This document shows positions 12,376 to 26,200 of a stretch of 64,000 nucleotides of DNA, piece by piece (the stretch's first letter is position 1; every line of letters starts with the position of its first letter). The DNA comes from Rhyacichthys aspro (Eukaryota > Chordata > Actinopteri > Gobiiformes > Rhyacichthyidae). The notes beneath the pieces are model-generated. The model was given only the letters and a program-made list of their open reading frames with translations. It did not search any database and was not told the DNA's origin. The stretch is from the NCBI GenBank assembly GCA_036850595.1, contig CM072162.1:17413758-17477757 (forward strand). The letters run 5' to 3'. The position numbers and the translations under genes were made by a program.

Positions 12376-15300
12376 CTCGGAGGCTGGCTGATTATATCCT
12401 TTGACAGCTGAGGTTAGAAAAAGCCTGTTAGTGCAGCAGCATTGTGGTTAGCATGCAACCCTCCCTTGGTGTCAGTGTTTGTTGGTGGCTCAGTAAAACG
12501 ATTTTGACACTTATTCCTGCCGCAGTAACTCACTTCACCTGCTTCTCGGCACGTCTCTTCCTAATGGCCGTATCATTTAGGAGCTAACATCATATTACAC
12601 TACACCACAGACGCTTGACACTTTAATATATGCTGCATATCTGACACACTTACCATTAAAGGGATCATCTAAAATTCAAAATAGCCTTCTTTTCCCGAAT
12701 TAGCTAGAGGGAAATGAATTAATGTAACCATCATAGCTTTAAAATAAATCAAAACATGTCTAAAATTATCCTAGATAGCCTTTCAATTATGTATTGCCTG
12801 CTTGAATCTGATGTACGGTCATGTATTTTCAGTCTCGGAGGACGTTACATGCAGTTCTTGCTCAGCTCTTGCTCAATCCTGCAGTGTTTCTAGGTTCAGG
12901 CAAAGTTAATTCATGACTTATTGGCTATTTTTTTCCTGCATCAGTATTATAACAGTTGGCGAGCGTCTCATCTTTTTGAATGTGCTGCTGAAGCAAAAAC
13001 AAGAAGCGAATACAAGCTCTCTCTGTTGTGAGTATAGTCTAAGAAAAATGAGAGGGATTTTCAGCAGAACCTCCTAGTTCATTTTCCTTGACAACTTCTT
13101 TAATTGGCTTTTTATCTAAAGTTTGAAATATGTACTTTCCTGGGATATTGTATATGGACTATGTGCCAAGTCTTGCTGCGTACAGAAGGTACCATTGGCA
13201 AGATATTACTGCTGATTATGCAGCATACAGCCCAGTCTTCCCTAAACAAATGTGTGGTATCGCTTTTCCAAAAATCACAGATGGGATATAGATCTAGAGG
13301 AAAAAATTGTATAGTTAAATCCCATGCATTTTTAGACTTTTGGGGCAGTTTTGGCTTGAATGAAACAGTAATAGTGTTAGATTAAATAGTTCTTTTATTG
13401 TTGCAGTGTCGTAAACAGAAAGAGTTTTGACTTTGACTCAAGTAAAGGGTCTGAGCTGGGACTTAAACCCTGGTCCATATTGAGTACACTCTGCCAGGTG
13501 AGGCATTGATGTATTTAGCATTGCTTGTTGTAACTCTTCTTGATATTTTATGAGTAAAAGCTTGTTATTTTATTCTCTCTGATCCAGTAGGCAGACATCA
13601 CAATGTAGCACCTTGTCAAAATCACAACTCACAATTTTCTGCTCAACCCTTAAGTACTAATTCAGTCACTCCCTGCCTAATGTCACACACCGACTGACAG
13701 CCGCCATGGTAACGGCTTTAATTAATATTAACATAAGATATCATTTAATTAGACATAAAGTTGCACAGAGGATACACCTGGAGAGAATAGAAAAGCTGTC
13801 AGATGTGTCAGATGGAGCAGCAGGACGACAATCTGATGTCTTCAGATCACACAGTGTTGCTATGGTACTGTCATTGTTTACACTGATTTTAGTTTTTGTC
13901 GCAGCAAACAGCAAAAAACTTTTAACTTGAGTTGGTGTTGCAGCTTCATTTTCTGCTCACCTCACTCTCCTTTCACTGTCCCTCTCATCATCTACTTTTG
14001 ATGATTTCTTGTGAAGGCAGCTTTAGTGAAAATAATGTTCTGTTTCGTTGGTGTAGACAGGAATATTGTCACGTCAATGTCAGTTTCTGAAAGTTCAGAT
14101 AAAGACTAAAGGTGACCAAATACATGGCAACTTAATTTAACTCAACTCTACTCAACTCAACCTATTCACTCTTCAATGTTAATGTGAGCAGAGGCTTTAC
14201 AGCAGGGTTTGAGGAAAGAACCACTCAAACCTTTTGTGTTTCATTTTTAAATTCTTTCCTTGACATTGTTATTATGTTAGAAGCCTTTGCAGTCACTCTA
14301 AAAAGACGTCTGGGGTAACCTCACTGAGAAAAATATGTAGAGAGTCTTTATCTTTTTTATCAAACAGGAAGGGACAGGAAAAAAAGATGAAAGTTGTTGG
14401 TTCTACGCCCAACCTGTATTCATAGAGAACATTTCATACAACTCCGTGTGCTTTATAAGAACAGTCAAAAACGGACAATTACATCGAGCTGACAGACAAG
14501 GACCTGTGCTGGTTATAAAGGCAATACTCCAGGAGGCACCAATAAGAGCATCGATGTATGTGAGGTTGTTTTAGACTTGTTTATGATTAAGATTCACGCC
14601 ACAATTGGTCTGAATCCATGTTTGAACGACATCGATGCAGAGTTAATTAAAAGACGTGAATGGAGAAGAGTGTTTTGAGCCTGGTTTTGAATGAGCTGAG
14701 ATTGTTGGGTTGTTTTTATAATTGTTGCACGTGACCATTATTTTTTTTAGAGCAGAGTAAGCAATGCAGTTTGTTTTTTGGGGGAATCTGAGTGTTTTTT
14801 TTGGCTTGTGTGGAGTGAGCAGAGCTTTAAATGTAATAGAGATTAGCCGTATTATTTGTTAAAGAGTTGCTAACGAGCTGCAAATAATACTGTTGTGCTT
14901 CAATTTAAATGATGATAATTAACCCTATAATACTTAAACTAAACAATAATGAGTCCGGACACAAATGAACTTTGCCCTTCTGCTTACCTCGGTTGAAGCT
15001 GATTTCAGCCGATGACATGTCTATCCAGGGAAAAACAAATTGGCTTTGGAAATTGTGAAGATTATCACCTGAGGCTGATGTGCTCACAACATCATTCACA
15101 TTTGAATGATGAAATTCATGTGAATGTTTGGTATTGGGAGCCTGTGAAAGCCTCCGCGGGGCAAACAAAGAAAGAGTCTTTTTTTTTTGCGCTCCAGTAG
15201 GACTTTCTTTCATAACACTGAGCTCCCAACTCGAAGGGGACCATGATAGGGGATTTCTGTCAAAAGAAGCACAAGCGATAGACTAATGAAGACTGAACAG

Positions 15301-17390
15301 ATGGCAATAAACTCCCTTTAGACTTAACTTCTATCAGTGGCATTGTTTCCAAATGGGTTTTAAATGAGATGCGCTGCAGTATTCATCCAATTTGATTAAC
15401 TACGTGCAGTAATGGTCAGCAGATGAGATTATGTCCAAACGGATAACGATACTATTATATTGTTACTTGAAAGTCAGTGGCACACTTTATAAACATACAA
15501 CAGTAAATAGATTGAATGCATGAGTATTTTATTGAAAGTGTTGTATCAGGGAAATTATTTTTTGCATTTTAAAGTGATAAAATTCAGTATGAAAACACTT
15601 GAGAAGAATAGCAGGATTACTAGATGATGCTAGTTAAAATTAAAGACGTCTGTGAATAATTGTAAAAGAAAACATTAGAAGATGACTTAATGACACATAA
15701 TAACTGGCAGCATGTATCTTTCCTGTTTTAGTTTTAGTACTCCAGCCTTCATCAAGCTGCCCTCATGCCTAAACCTTAAAATATTATAAAGTTATGAGTG
15801 AAATTGATTTTAAAATTGCTATATATAATTACTTTAGCCGTAAGCCCTGAGAAAGGTTAAAACAACATATTAGCCGCAGTGACTCAAACCTAAACCTTGA
15901 ACCCTAGGCGTGACATTTTTGAAACCTTATCCAGATTATTTATAATCTATAAGTACTTCTTTCTTTTAGCAAGTGCAGTATTGTATAAAGTCTGTATCAA
16001 AAATCTCCCTGGCTTGGCTGCAGGCAGCAGTGCACTGTTTTGTTAGTGTCGAACTCATTTTAAAACAAGGGTTTGACTCAGATTCTCAGCACCTCTTAAG
16101 TCTTATCTCACTCATTCAGCAAAAAAACCACCATCCATAGCCTCCTTTTCCAGTGTCGCTGCCTTTATCTCTCTCCTAGACCTCTCTCTGTTTATATTGC
16201 TCACAAAGGCCGCTCACTATCCCTCTCTGTGCCCCACACAGTGGCAAAATGGCTTCATTTTCTAGACCTCAGATGCCAAAGAGAATCGATTGCGTGTCTC
16301 TGAACGTCTCTGTGCAGCAACTCTCTCGCGCAACTTAAGGTCCGTAATTGAATCAAAAGGACAGTGTGATTTCGTTATGCGTGAAATGTCGTGCTTTATC
16401 TACCCCGAGATATTCATGGGCTTACAGTGTGTGCCCTGCTCATTTCACTCAGGTCATAAATAATCCATTTTCTTTTCTGTCTATATTTCTGAATGTTAGT
16501 GTTTAGTCATGGCACTTTGGCAATATCTGCTGTGACCTTTAAGTCCTACCTCTGTCCTTTTCGGAGACATTTTAGATATGTTTTATTCTGTGTAAAGGTG
16601 GGATTGCAAAGTGAAAATGATGCAAGTCTGATTTGCATGAAACTGACAGGAATTACTCAGCATGGATCGTTGCCAAGCTAAATGAACGTGAAACGCTGTG
16701 TACGGTGTTGTCTAATTATTAATCACATCAGTCTCAGAGCTGCAACATTTAAGCACAAATAATTTAATTGGACTTTCTCAGTCATGGATTGGGCTCCAAA
16801 CCTAATCAGGGGCAGAGCTATCACCTTGCGTCTCTCAACTTGCCAACATCCCAGTGTTTAATCGCTTAATGGACTCTCTGCTTTGGCCCTTATTTGAATA
16901 TCGGCACAGAGCGGTGTTAAGGAGTTTTCTGCAGTCTTGAAGACCTGGGGAAGGCTGACACAGAAATGGAGCCAGACATACCCATTCAAAGATTCTGTAA
17001 GTGAAACAGATCTGAAAGTAATTGTGGAGAATGCATTAGTATGATCCCAGACAATGACAAGCCAGATGAGTCAGTGTTTTAATTAGATCTGTGTGTGTTT
17101 GTACCAAGTGTTTACCCTCACTTGATGCTGCTAATCTCCTCTGACACCAAGGTCGTACAGTACTTACACCAACTCTTCACTCTTGACAACTCAACTCCAA
17201 GCCATTATTCATTTGTGTAAACATCTTTCCTTATGGCTCTGTACTGATGAGGCTGTATTATCTTTTCTGTATCTTGTCAATTGTGTCATACAGTGTTGAG
17301 TGTTCAAACAGCTCAGGGTCCCGTGTTGATGGTAAATAACGTCATCTTCCTTAGACACAACCAAAAGTCTCCAGCCTGTCTTTTAGTGTG
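12376..17390. other. Non-coding stretch with candidate regulatory blocks
   Basis: No supported gene. A perfect 9-bp hairpin with a 4-base loop lies at 15090-15111, beside a second small palindrome. The block at about 12640-12760 has several homeodomain-type TAAT/ATTA words. The open frame at 13104-13385 (93 codons) has no recognisable domain. Confidence 0.45.
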
Positions 17391-17394
17391 ACTC

Positions 17395-17635
17395 CTTTTG
17401 GCTCTAAGGATAACAGTGAGTTCCCAACACAACTATGCCATAAAGCTTTGAGCTGTGTAATAAGTAACCACGCATTTGTTTCAGCTATTAATAAAAAATC
17501 TGGAGCTGGATCCCTTCTGTGATTCTCCCTGAGGGTTCTCCTTTTCCCCATGGCTGTTTTTTGTATTTATTTTTTTGTTTATTTATCCCCCTGGTGGAGG
17601 GTCACAAGGGGACATTGTCTGGTACAGTCTAACAG
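17395..17635 (+). repeat. LINE/SINE-like repeat, partial copy 2
   Basis: The block TCTCCCTGAGGGTTCTCC, followed by CTTTTCCCCATGGCTG, at about 17522-17556 closely parallels the corresponding part of the repeat at about 4789-4823, in the same orientation. It then runs into a T-rich stretch and GGTGGAGGGTCACAAGGGG, matching the relative position of the AGGGTGAAGGG segment in copy 1. The GCCCTTTGAGG and TTGACTTGAC tail is absent, so the copy is truncated or diverged at its 3' end. The 5' boundary is uncertain. Confidence 0.45.
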
Positions 17636-20218
17636 TATCTCTTTTCTTGTCACCAGATTTTAAACTGCAGTAAACAACAATTTGAAACAGCCAAACATTA
17701 CATTACAGGAGCTTAGTTTAATGTAACCACCAACACTTCATATAAACACAGACCAAACTTTTAGAACTGTAATCTTAAAACCAAAGTTATCATAGGTGAA
17801 CAATTATTTATATTTACTCTAAGTCTTTGCCGGAAGTGTCCAGTCGGTGAACTACAGTCCTGCCTTCAGTACAGTGGGCTTTATGTGGCCTCTCGTACAG
17901 GAGTTCATTTGGGGTCCGGTTGCCCCCACGCCACATGCTTTTCTTCTGTGATTGGCTGCACGTCTGTCCAGTTGCATTTACAGGTATGTTATTTTACAGC
18001 CGTCAGCATTGCCCACTGGAAATCAAGCTTGAATCCTCTGAGACCAGACTAATTCTTTGTGGAGAAAGAATTAGGATGGTTTGCCAGGTTCGGCTGGAGA
18101 CTCTGTTTGTCTTAGGCATAACACGTTTATTTACAATCAGTGTAGAATCTGGAGACAGTGAGCAGTCAACGCAGCAGCACTGACCATACAAACTGAGTAT
18201 AGCATAAGGTGAGACAAGTCTAAAGACACTAACTGTAGGCTGTTAGTCACTAAAGTGAAAAAATAGGTATCAACTGGGATGTCTTGGACGTTTTAGGACA
18301 CACAGGACTGGATGTTTGTTCACCTAATCTCTTGTATAGCTGTGCCTCAATCTGAGGAGAAGTGTAAATTGGCCCAAGAAAGGCACTACGTCAGGGGAAA
18401 AGCAACTTGTAAGGCCATAAACTAGCACTTACAGATAATACCATACATTACACTGTCTATGTTCTGGCTGTATCCCCAAAGAATCTCTTACAAGTCAAAA
18501 GCATTCCTCATCTGCTCTCTCATCTTGGATTACACTTTCATTACATTGTATTGTGTGAAGCAACAGAACATAGACACATTCGGTGATAAGCATCGACGTC
18601 CCAAGGTGCTACTTTGTGAACGCAGCTCAAAACTCATTAACTCATTCAAAATGGGGAAAAAACATCCCTTTTTGAGCCCTTGTTAAGGTCATGAGGGAGC
18701 TAATAGTGTATATTAAAATGTAGTAAGCACCTTGTGAGTGCTGTTAATGGCACAGAGTATAATTGAATAATTGTTTCCTGCCAGCCCCGCTGCACGGTTA
18801 CATTAATAAATATCAATTTTCTAACTTTAATTTATGATGTCCAAATAGCTGCTGGGAATAAATGTCAGCCAGCGGCACTGTAAATGGGATGGAGAAAAGC
18901 AATGCAATTACTAACATTGGCATTTAAAAAAAGAAAAATCACAATGTTGCATGCTTCAGGAGAGACCTCTTTATGGAAAAGATTAAATTCCTGAAATATA
19001 CTGGCAGCCTGCAATTCATTTCTAACTTGTTGGCTTTACTTTTAAGCCATTAAGAAGGGGTTTGGTCTTTCAGTCTTTTGGTGTAAGAATACTAAGGCAC
19101 AAATGAGTTAATGATAATATGATGCAAACTTGCCCATTGTAGCAACAAGTCAGTATATATTTATATGTTTGGGAGCTTTGTTTGTGTCTTAAAAATACAT
19201 TGTCTTTATTGCCCTGAGTCAATAAAATCTGCTGCTTGAAGGACTGTCTGGGCTTTCTTCCTCTTCTCTGCAACTGCACTGAGCACAAACTAACATAAGA
19301 TATAGTCTATCTAGTAACCCGAACTTAAAAAAAAAATCATATCCCTAAAGTCAAAGACATTATTGCTCTAGCTCTCTTAACTATGTTTTCCAACTCACTT
19401 CCTGCTGTAGATATAAATGCAGCTTCTCTTTGCCGGTATGTTTGTTTTTCACTGCTACCATCAGAAAATGTATTCAGGTCGATCACCTTAAAGAGCACGC
19501 ATGCCTATCCTTCAATGATCACTTTACAAACCGCTCTATTTATGCAGAGGTACAATCACGTTCACTGTGTGCTCCAAAGCGCTCCAAGGGAACATGAGCG
19601 GTTCATCCAAGAGGGATAAGGAGCAAAAATGTCTGTGCTCTTGGTCGATGGCAAAACATGCATAAGGAAGACGAAGAGGGATAAACGGTGCTTTCACAGA
19701 TTACGGAAAAGGCAAGCAACGCTGAAATTGACTTTGAGCGATTGGAGCCATTGTAACTCAGCTGGGCCTCCGATGGACCTCATAATGTCACACATCCCAG
19801 CAGGACACAATCACCTGGCAACACGATGACTGATAGCACCGAGCACCACTCGAGCGCATCAGCTCCAGCAGATTTATCCATCATTGGAATTTGGATTTGA
19901 TAAGCTGCTTGATATGAGAAAATGGCATTACAGTGGTGGGGGATGCAGCCGGGTGGGCCCCTAGAGGCAGCCCTCAAATCAGAGACAATGAGAATCCACA
20001 ATGAGTTTATTATAAATGGCTGATGTTGATGAATATGTGGCAGGAAAAGGACAAACATGAGAGGAAATGGGGACGGACGTGATGTCCTTTCAGGCTTGTG
20101 ATGTGGAGTTTAAAACACTCTTTATTCTTAAAGATGTGTGTAGTGTGTATGCGTTTGTTTTTTCATTCATTTGTATCACGCCTCATACCATTCCCTCCCA
20201 GGGTTAGCTCTACTGGAG
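17636..20218. other. Non-coding stretch, possible conserved block
   Basis: No supported gene. The segment at about 18751-18965 is single-copy-looking and rich in ATTA/TAAT words, so it is a candidate conserved non-coding element. The open frames at 17920-18183 and 19629-19829 show no domain. Confidence 0.45.
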
Positions 20219-20236
20219 TTTTTTTTTTTTTTTTTT
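20219..20236 (+). repeat. Homopolymer run of 18 T
   Basis: Eighteen consecutive T bases. This could be the poly(A) tail of a minus-strand retroposon, but the sequence on its right is not recognisable as one. Confidence 0.85.
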
Positions 20237-23200
20237 CAGTAAAATGGTTGCATCGAACCTAAAACATGTTCATTACTGCCAGTACTGAATCACCATGGTC
20301 CAAACCTGCAGCAGTTTGCACAACTACACAGAAAAACGAGGAATGTCCTCTGTGACTAATTTTATTTCTAAATACTGCTTTTGTCACAACATTTCTTAAT
20401 CATCTTTCTCCTCTGTTTTATTGCATCAGATGGACAGAGTGCACAGTGTGTATGAATGTGCTGAGGTTTGTCTGCCTCCCAGGCTGTTTGCTGTGCAGGG
20501 TGACAAGTTAAATGGCTGATATAAAACCTGACACAACTAATCTATCATACATCCCCGGCCTGTCGGCTTGAAATTCCTCTTTTTAAAGGATGCTTTATCG
20601 CACGGCCATAAGTCATGCTGTACAATATCGCCGGCTGTGTCCTTGTGTCTTTACAAGATTGTATGTGTCGTATGCATTCCAAATATTTGTTACACAGACT
20701 TATCTGATCCTGTTTTTGACATCTAATCTCGATGTCCGAATTACCCCTGCTGCGGGGGAAATAACACCAGTGGCTTTATTTCCCCATTTATCCTGCAGTC
20801 TCATAGAAATGCACAGCAGAGTGAAAATGTTTCCTAAACTTAAAAGATGTGAAACATATGCTACAGAAGATAGGTTCATTATAAACCAGTAGAAGAAAAA
20901 AGAACATGTTTCCTTTGCAGCTGATTTTTATATAAGGCACTGCTTTCGATTCCTCGGCTCTGGTCACTATGAGCAGAAGATGACTTCCTGGTATGTCTGG
21001 GGCTTTTACAGTATGTGCCACTAGTGCCACATTAAGTCCAGGCCAAGTTCTAACCCAGATCTTAATGTTAGACTGGTTTAGATTTGGTCATGTTGTCATT
21101 ATAGTTTGAAAGAATAAAGTAAATGGAGAAATTGTGTTTTTGCTTTGGTCTGAGAAGCATATTGTTATTACAGTGAGCGCTGTTCAGTGCAAACACATTG
21201 TTCTGTGAGACCAAAGATTTTGTTTCTGAGCTGGTGTTGTGGTTTGGGTGAAACAGGTCTGTAGAGGCAACTGGATAAGAGCAGAGAGAGGCTCTACTGA
21301 ACCTGGACAGATGAACCGGGATTCACAGAGATAGACGAGGGAGATTACAGTTGGCAAGATTTAGTTGAATGGGCATAATGTAAGCTTGAACTTCTGCATT
21401 ACCTTCTTCTTTACTCTGCACTTACATCTTACCTTATATTTCTTAATCTATTGTGATTCACATTTTGTGTTGATTTGGTGATTAGCCTTTTTCTCTCGTC
21501 TCTTTTCCCAGACCCAGTGCAGAACTCGTCTGTGGTCTGTTTACTTTCCTAACACATATTTACATGGGTTTTCTCTGGAGGCTGTGGGTTGCCCCGTGAT
21601 AAACCTCCAGTCTGTGCCCATGACCAAGTCGCTGGTTAAGTTACACTTTATTTAACCCATACATCATCTACTGTCACTGGGGCAACATCCTCGGGACTGT
21701 GGGCAGGAACCGAGCAGCGCCTTGAGACCATCTCTAGATCCTGTGTGACCAGTACTTTTGTCACGGGGGGTGACTGGGGGCATGTTTTTCAGCTGTGGTG
21801 GAGGAAACTGAAAAAAAATGAACTCCCCAATCCTGCCCTCACTGGCAATCCAGATGAGATAAGAGATCAAATTGAAACTCTGACATAAAAGGTTTAATAC
21901 AGTAAATTATAGCACAAGGATTTAAATACACACAACTATTTTGAAAACAGTGTATTGAACAAAAGGTCTTACAGTAATGCACACTTGTACAATGGCAGCC
22001 TTTAAGAATATAATTATGATAAGATTGGATAATTACTGCTATTAGACAATAGTGGGGCTAACAAATGTGTATTTTTCATGAGCAGGTCACAGCTTTGTAG
22101 TGAACAACAGCATTAATATTTAAAGCAGTAGTTGTGGTGTTAAAATCCTGTCAATGTCTTCATTTTAATGGAAGCTCTAAAATCTCTCCCTCAATAGCAT
22201 TTTATGTCTCTTGTTTTCCTTTTCCTTTTTACTCTTTCTGTCAAACCCATTAAAACAACTTTATCATCCATTTACATTGCACAAAACATGAATTAATCAT
22301 TTCTTCCGGCTTTTAACTCCTTTGGAGTGCCATTAAACTCCAAATACTAGACCGTTTCATGCCCCAAGACGAAAGAGCCAAAATGAAAGACATACTCATT
22401 TAAAATGAGTCTGGGTCATGATGAAGGGTTACGCAAATGTGCCAAATCTAATCAGTGTTTCCTGTTGCTGCTCTCAGTGTGAAATTATTGACTTTGTGTT
22501 TGGTCTAAGAATCCATGCTTTTATGGATCCCTTGGGGAGAGTTGTCTCAGTCTCTCAGAGCTGCTGATCCTCCATAATCACACATAAGGCACACAAACAT
22601 ATGCAGGAGGTTGTTACAGTAAATTTCCGATCACGCATCTGCTCCGTTTCGAAAAGTGGCGTTTGGGCTTTGCACGTCTCAGCAGCTAAATTCTGTACAT
22701 GCTGCAGAAATCCACCTGAGGCGAGGGCTGCCTTATTAAGATGTCAGGGCCACAGCCGCAACCTGTCACTGTCGCTGCCCACAACAAGACCGTCAGCACA
22801 ATGTCGATGTCTCTGGTGTGTGTTAGACCCAGCGCCGGCCCAACACAACTAACCGTGTCAGTAAAGTGTAGCAGCATGTTTACCGACATACAACACTGCT
22901 CTGTGTCTCCAGGCTTCACACACAGCTTTTACAGCCCCTTGTTTTAACATCAATGGTCTATTCTCGTCGTCTAATAAGCTCATTTCCTCGCTCAGATTTG
23001 AAATGTGGCGTCTCCGGGCACTGAAAAGATACTTGATTTAGAGAGAAATGGACATCCTATTGCTTTACAGTAACTAATGTAGTGCTGTGTGTCAGTCATA
23101 AGGCTTTAATGGTCTGAGGTTATGGTTTTTTGTTTATGTTTTACTCATCATCATTAACACCAGTGTTCATAAGTGTTAATGTGCTCATAAGTGGCTGAAT

Positions 23201-26200
23201 GTGCCATATCCCTGGGAATAAAGATGTAAACATTTGCATTTCACCATAATTGGAAAGATGGCAGAATTGAATGAAGTGATTACATGGAGGAAATGATCCC
23301 AACAGAGACGGAAACCAGCTGATTCAAACAATCTCAGGCCATGTTCTCCTCATACGAACGGTTCCTCAGGTGAAATGTGGCCCCAGACAATCACCTTTAA
23401 ACATGTCCCTCCCTTGACCATAATCAGCAATAAAAAATGGACAAAGATATCAGGGCATAGCCATAATTTTGAAGGTAAAATTGTTTTCAACCTTCATAAC
23501 CATGTTTAAATGCCTTCTTTATGAACTATTTTATTAAATATGATGACTGTGAATATGAAAGACTAGTTTTGGTTGCAGTTTTTGACATATGCCCATTCTA
23601 TAAACGATAAAAAGGCTAAAGGTACTGTCATTGCATTGAAATACAAAGAAATGCAAAGTCCCCATTGGTCCAAATGTAAACAGACACGATCATATTTATC
23701 CAAGATTATGTACAGATAAACAGCCCTCCATTTTTGCTGTATGTGTTGGTCCATTGTAACATATCAGTTGTGTAATGTATAAGAAAATTGTGTGATGCAG
23801 CAAAGATGCAATATCTGTTTCATAAATCCATAACACATTGAGTATAAATAGTTAATTAAGGGGTGTAGATGTATTTTGATGCAATATTTGCACTCTCCAT
23901 TATTCCCATAAGTTTTTTTGACATGCTGTAATTCCATATTTGTAAAAGCAAAAGAAATAATATCTGCTCAGTTTGGGGGAAATATATTGTGTAGAAAGAG
24001 CCTGGCAGAGCATTTGATGAATCTCTGAAGCTCATAACCGACTGAGTTGAGGTGCCAGCGTGTGATCATCTTCAATCTTTGTGCGTTCGGGTCAAATACA
24101 TCTTGATTTTCCGCCGCCATCACCATCCTCTGCTTCTCTCCTGAATCTCATATTTGTCCCATTTCCCGTGGAGGCTGTTTTCTTGTATTTCTCGAGGGGG
24201 AAGCCATCATGTTTTCCCGTCCTCGCTCGCCGTCCATCACGCTCGGAGTGGCTCTCGTGTTGGAAAATCTCGACAGTTTCAACACAATACATTTCCAGAG
24301 AAGATAATGCGGGTGTTTTGAATAAAGTCTGTTTACGTATACTTTGTAAGTGTCACTTGTGTATTTAACATTCACAATCGCTAGTCGTCACCATAATGAG
24401 ATTCACGATCAATGAATGAAATTGTAATTGCGACAAAGGCAACAGAAAATGAGCAATGATACACAACAGAGGCACAGCAACCAATACTAAGTCTGCTCTG
24501 CCTTTAGGATACACTTTTCACAACAAAATCTATCATTAGACAAACACATGATAATCTAATAAGGTACTATTTATGATATGTAACTTTTAAAGGACTCAGA
24601 CTGCAGTAGGACTAATGAAGGGTCTAAGGAGAGAAGAAAGAGTTTGATTATGTGTTTATTTGGCCTAAGACATACCTAACTTTAATTATTTAGTTAATTT
24701 GAATAATGTTGCATGAGCTTTTTGCAGAGAGAGGTGTGTATAAATGTCAGTCATATTTTATTATTGTCGAGATAACCTATTGCTTCGAGCAACAACTAAA
24801 AAGGAAAAACCAAAGTCCACTTTTATTGCAATAAAATCCTCAGAACATGTCATACTTTTTCATCTTCAAGTGTGTTTTCCCGTCAGACTGAGAAATAAGA
24901 GCCAGACTTGGAGCAAAAGTCACATGATTTACATCGAGGCGGGTTCATATGGTTTTTGGCTGGGTGTGTGTTAAATAAATTGTGATGGCAGTTAAGTGTG
25001 ATGGATGGCCGTGTGCTCTTCGGTGTGAGCGTGCCGGTAAAGAGCACATGAAAAAGGAAATCGATATGAGCATCAGTCCAGATTGTGGTTTCCCCTTCAT
25101 TCGTTTAGTTATGCCTCAGGCTTTCTACGAGGTTCTGGCTCGAGCTGCGGATGTGACCCACGGCACACAAACCCTCCGACCGCTGTAATATCTACAAATC
25201 CTGTCAACATATGTAGCCCACTTTTGTTTCACTTTACTCGACTTAAACCCCCAAAAAGCTCAGTGTCTCTGGAGAGTATGACAAGTGTTGACTCGTCTGA
25301 CTGCAGGCGAGTAAAGGACGCTCTCTGTCTGTGCTGGAAGTGTCTGTTTTGCTCTCTTTTTTTCCACGGCTTCTCAGAACAAATGTATCTTGAGTCACAA
25401 ACAGAAGAAATACATTTAGTCTGTGCAGCTAGTTGTTTTCCTGTACTATTCTCTATCCAAGCAGGGTTTTAGCATGTGAAACAGTAGCAGCGCTTTTACT
25501 TTTCCATTATCTCTGCACAAGTGTTTAAACAGTTATGCAATGTATTTTTTTCCTGTGTAAACCTTTAGCTGTTCTGAATAATTTAAACAAGACTAAGCCT
25601 TACAAACAACAGAGCACTCCAGAAATACTGTAGGTGAGGATTAAGTATGAGTGGAAAAATGAGTGGAATATCATAAACCTACCATTGACCTTTATTATGT
25701 TTTAAGTATAGCCTGTTAGTGGCAGATATTGAGGTCAGAGAGCAGATATCTCTGGAGAAAAGCTGTCATTGTGGTACTGTTTCCAGCAAGACAGACTAAA
25801 CAATACATTAAAACTACTTCTACAATGGAGTCTTCCTCAAAAGGGGTTCATATTTGCACTACAGAGCCCCCAAATTAAAAGATTCTGTTGTTTGCATTTT
25901 ACTGGAGTGAGAAGAAACACATCTGAAAACAGCTTTGAGGACCTTTAGCTTTTTTCTTTTAATTGTTTACCAGTGTGTAGTAGTGTGTCTTCTAAGATAG
26001 TTGGCAAAAGAAAGTTACTGAAATAAAAAAAACATTAACTTGTGTTTTATAATTACTTTTTAATACAAGATTGTTCTCATTGTTTGCTCTCTTTTGGCTA
26101 GTGTTCATTTTTTCACTCTGAGCCATTAGAGAAAGAAAAAAAATTATAGAAAGAAAAGACTTACTGAAGTTCTTTGAAACCCCTGACATTTCATTTTCCA

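Noticed and set aside
25083..25472. 129-codon plus-strand frame
   Set aside because: Biased Ser/Cys/Phe composition, no domain, and it overlaps another frame. Probably chance.
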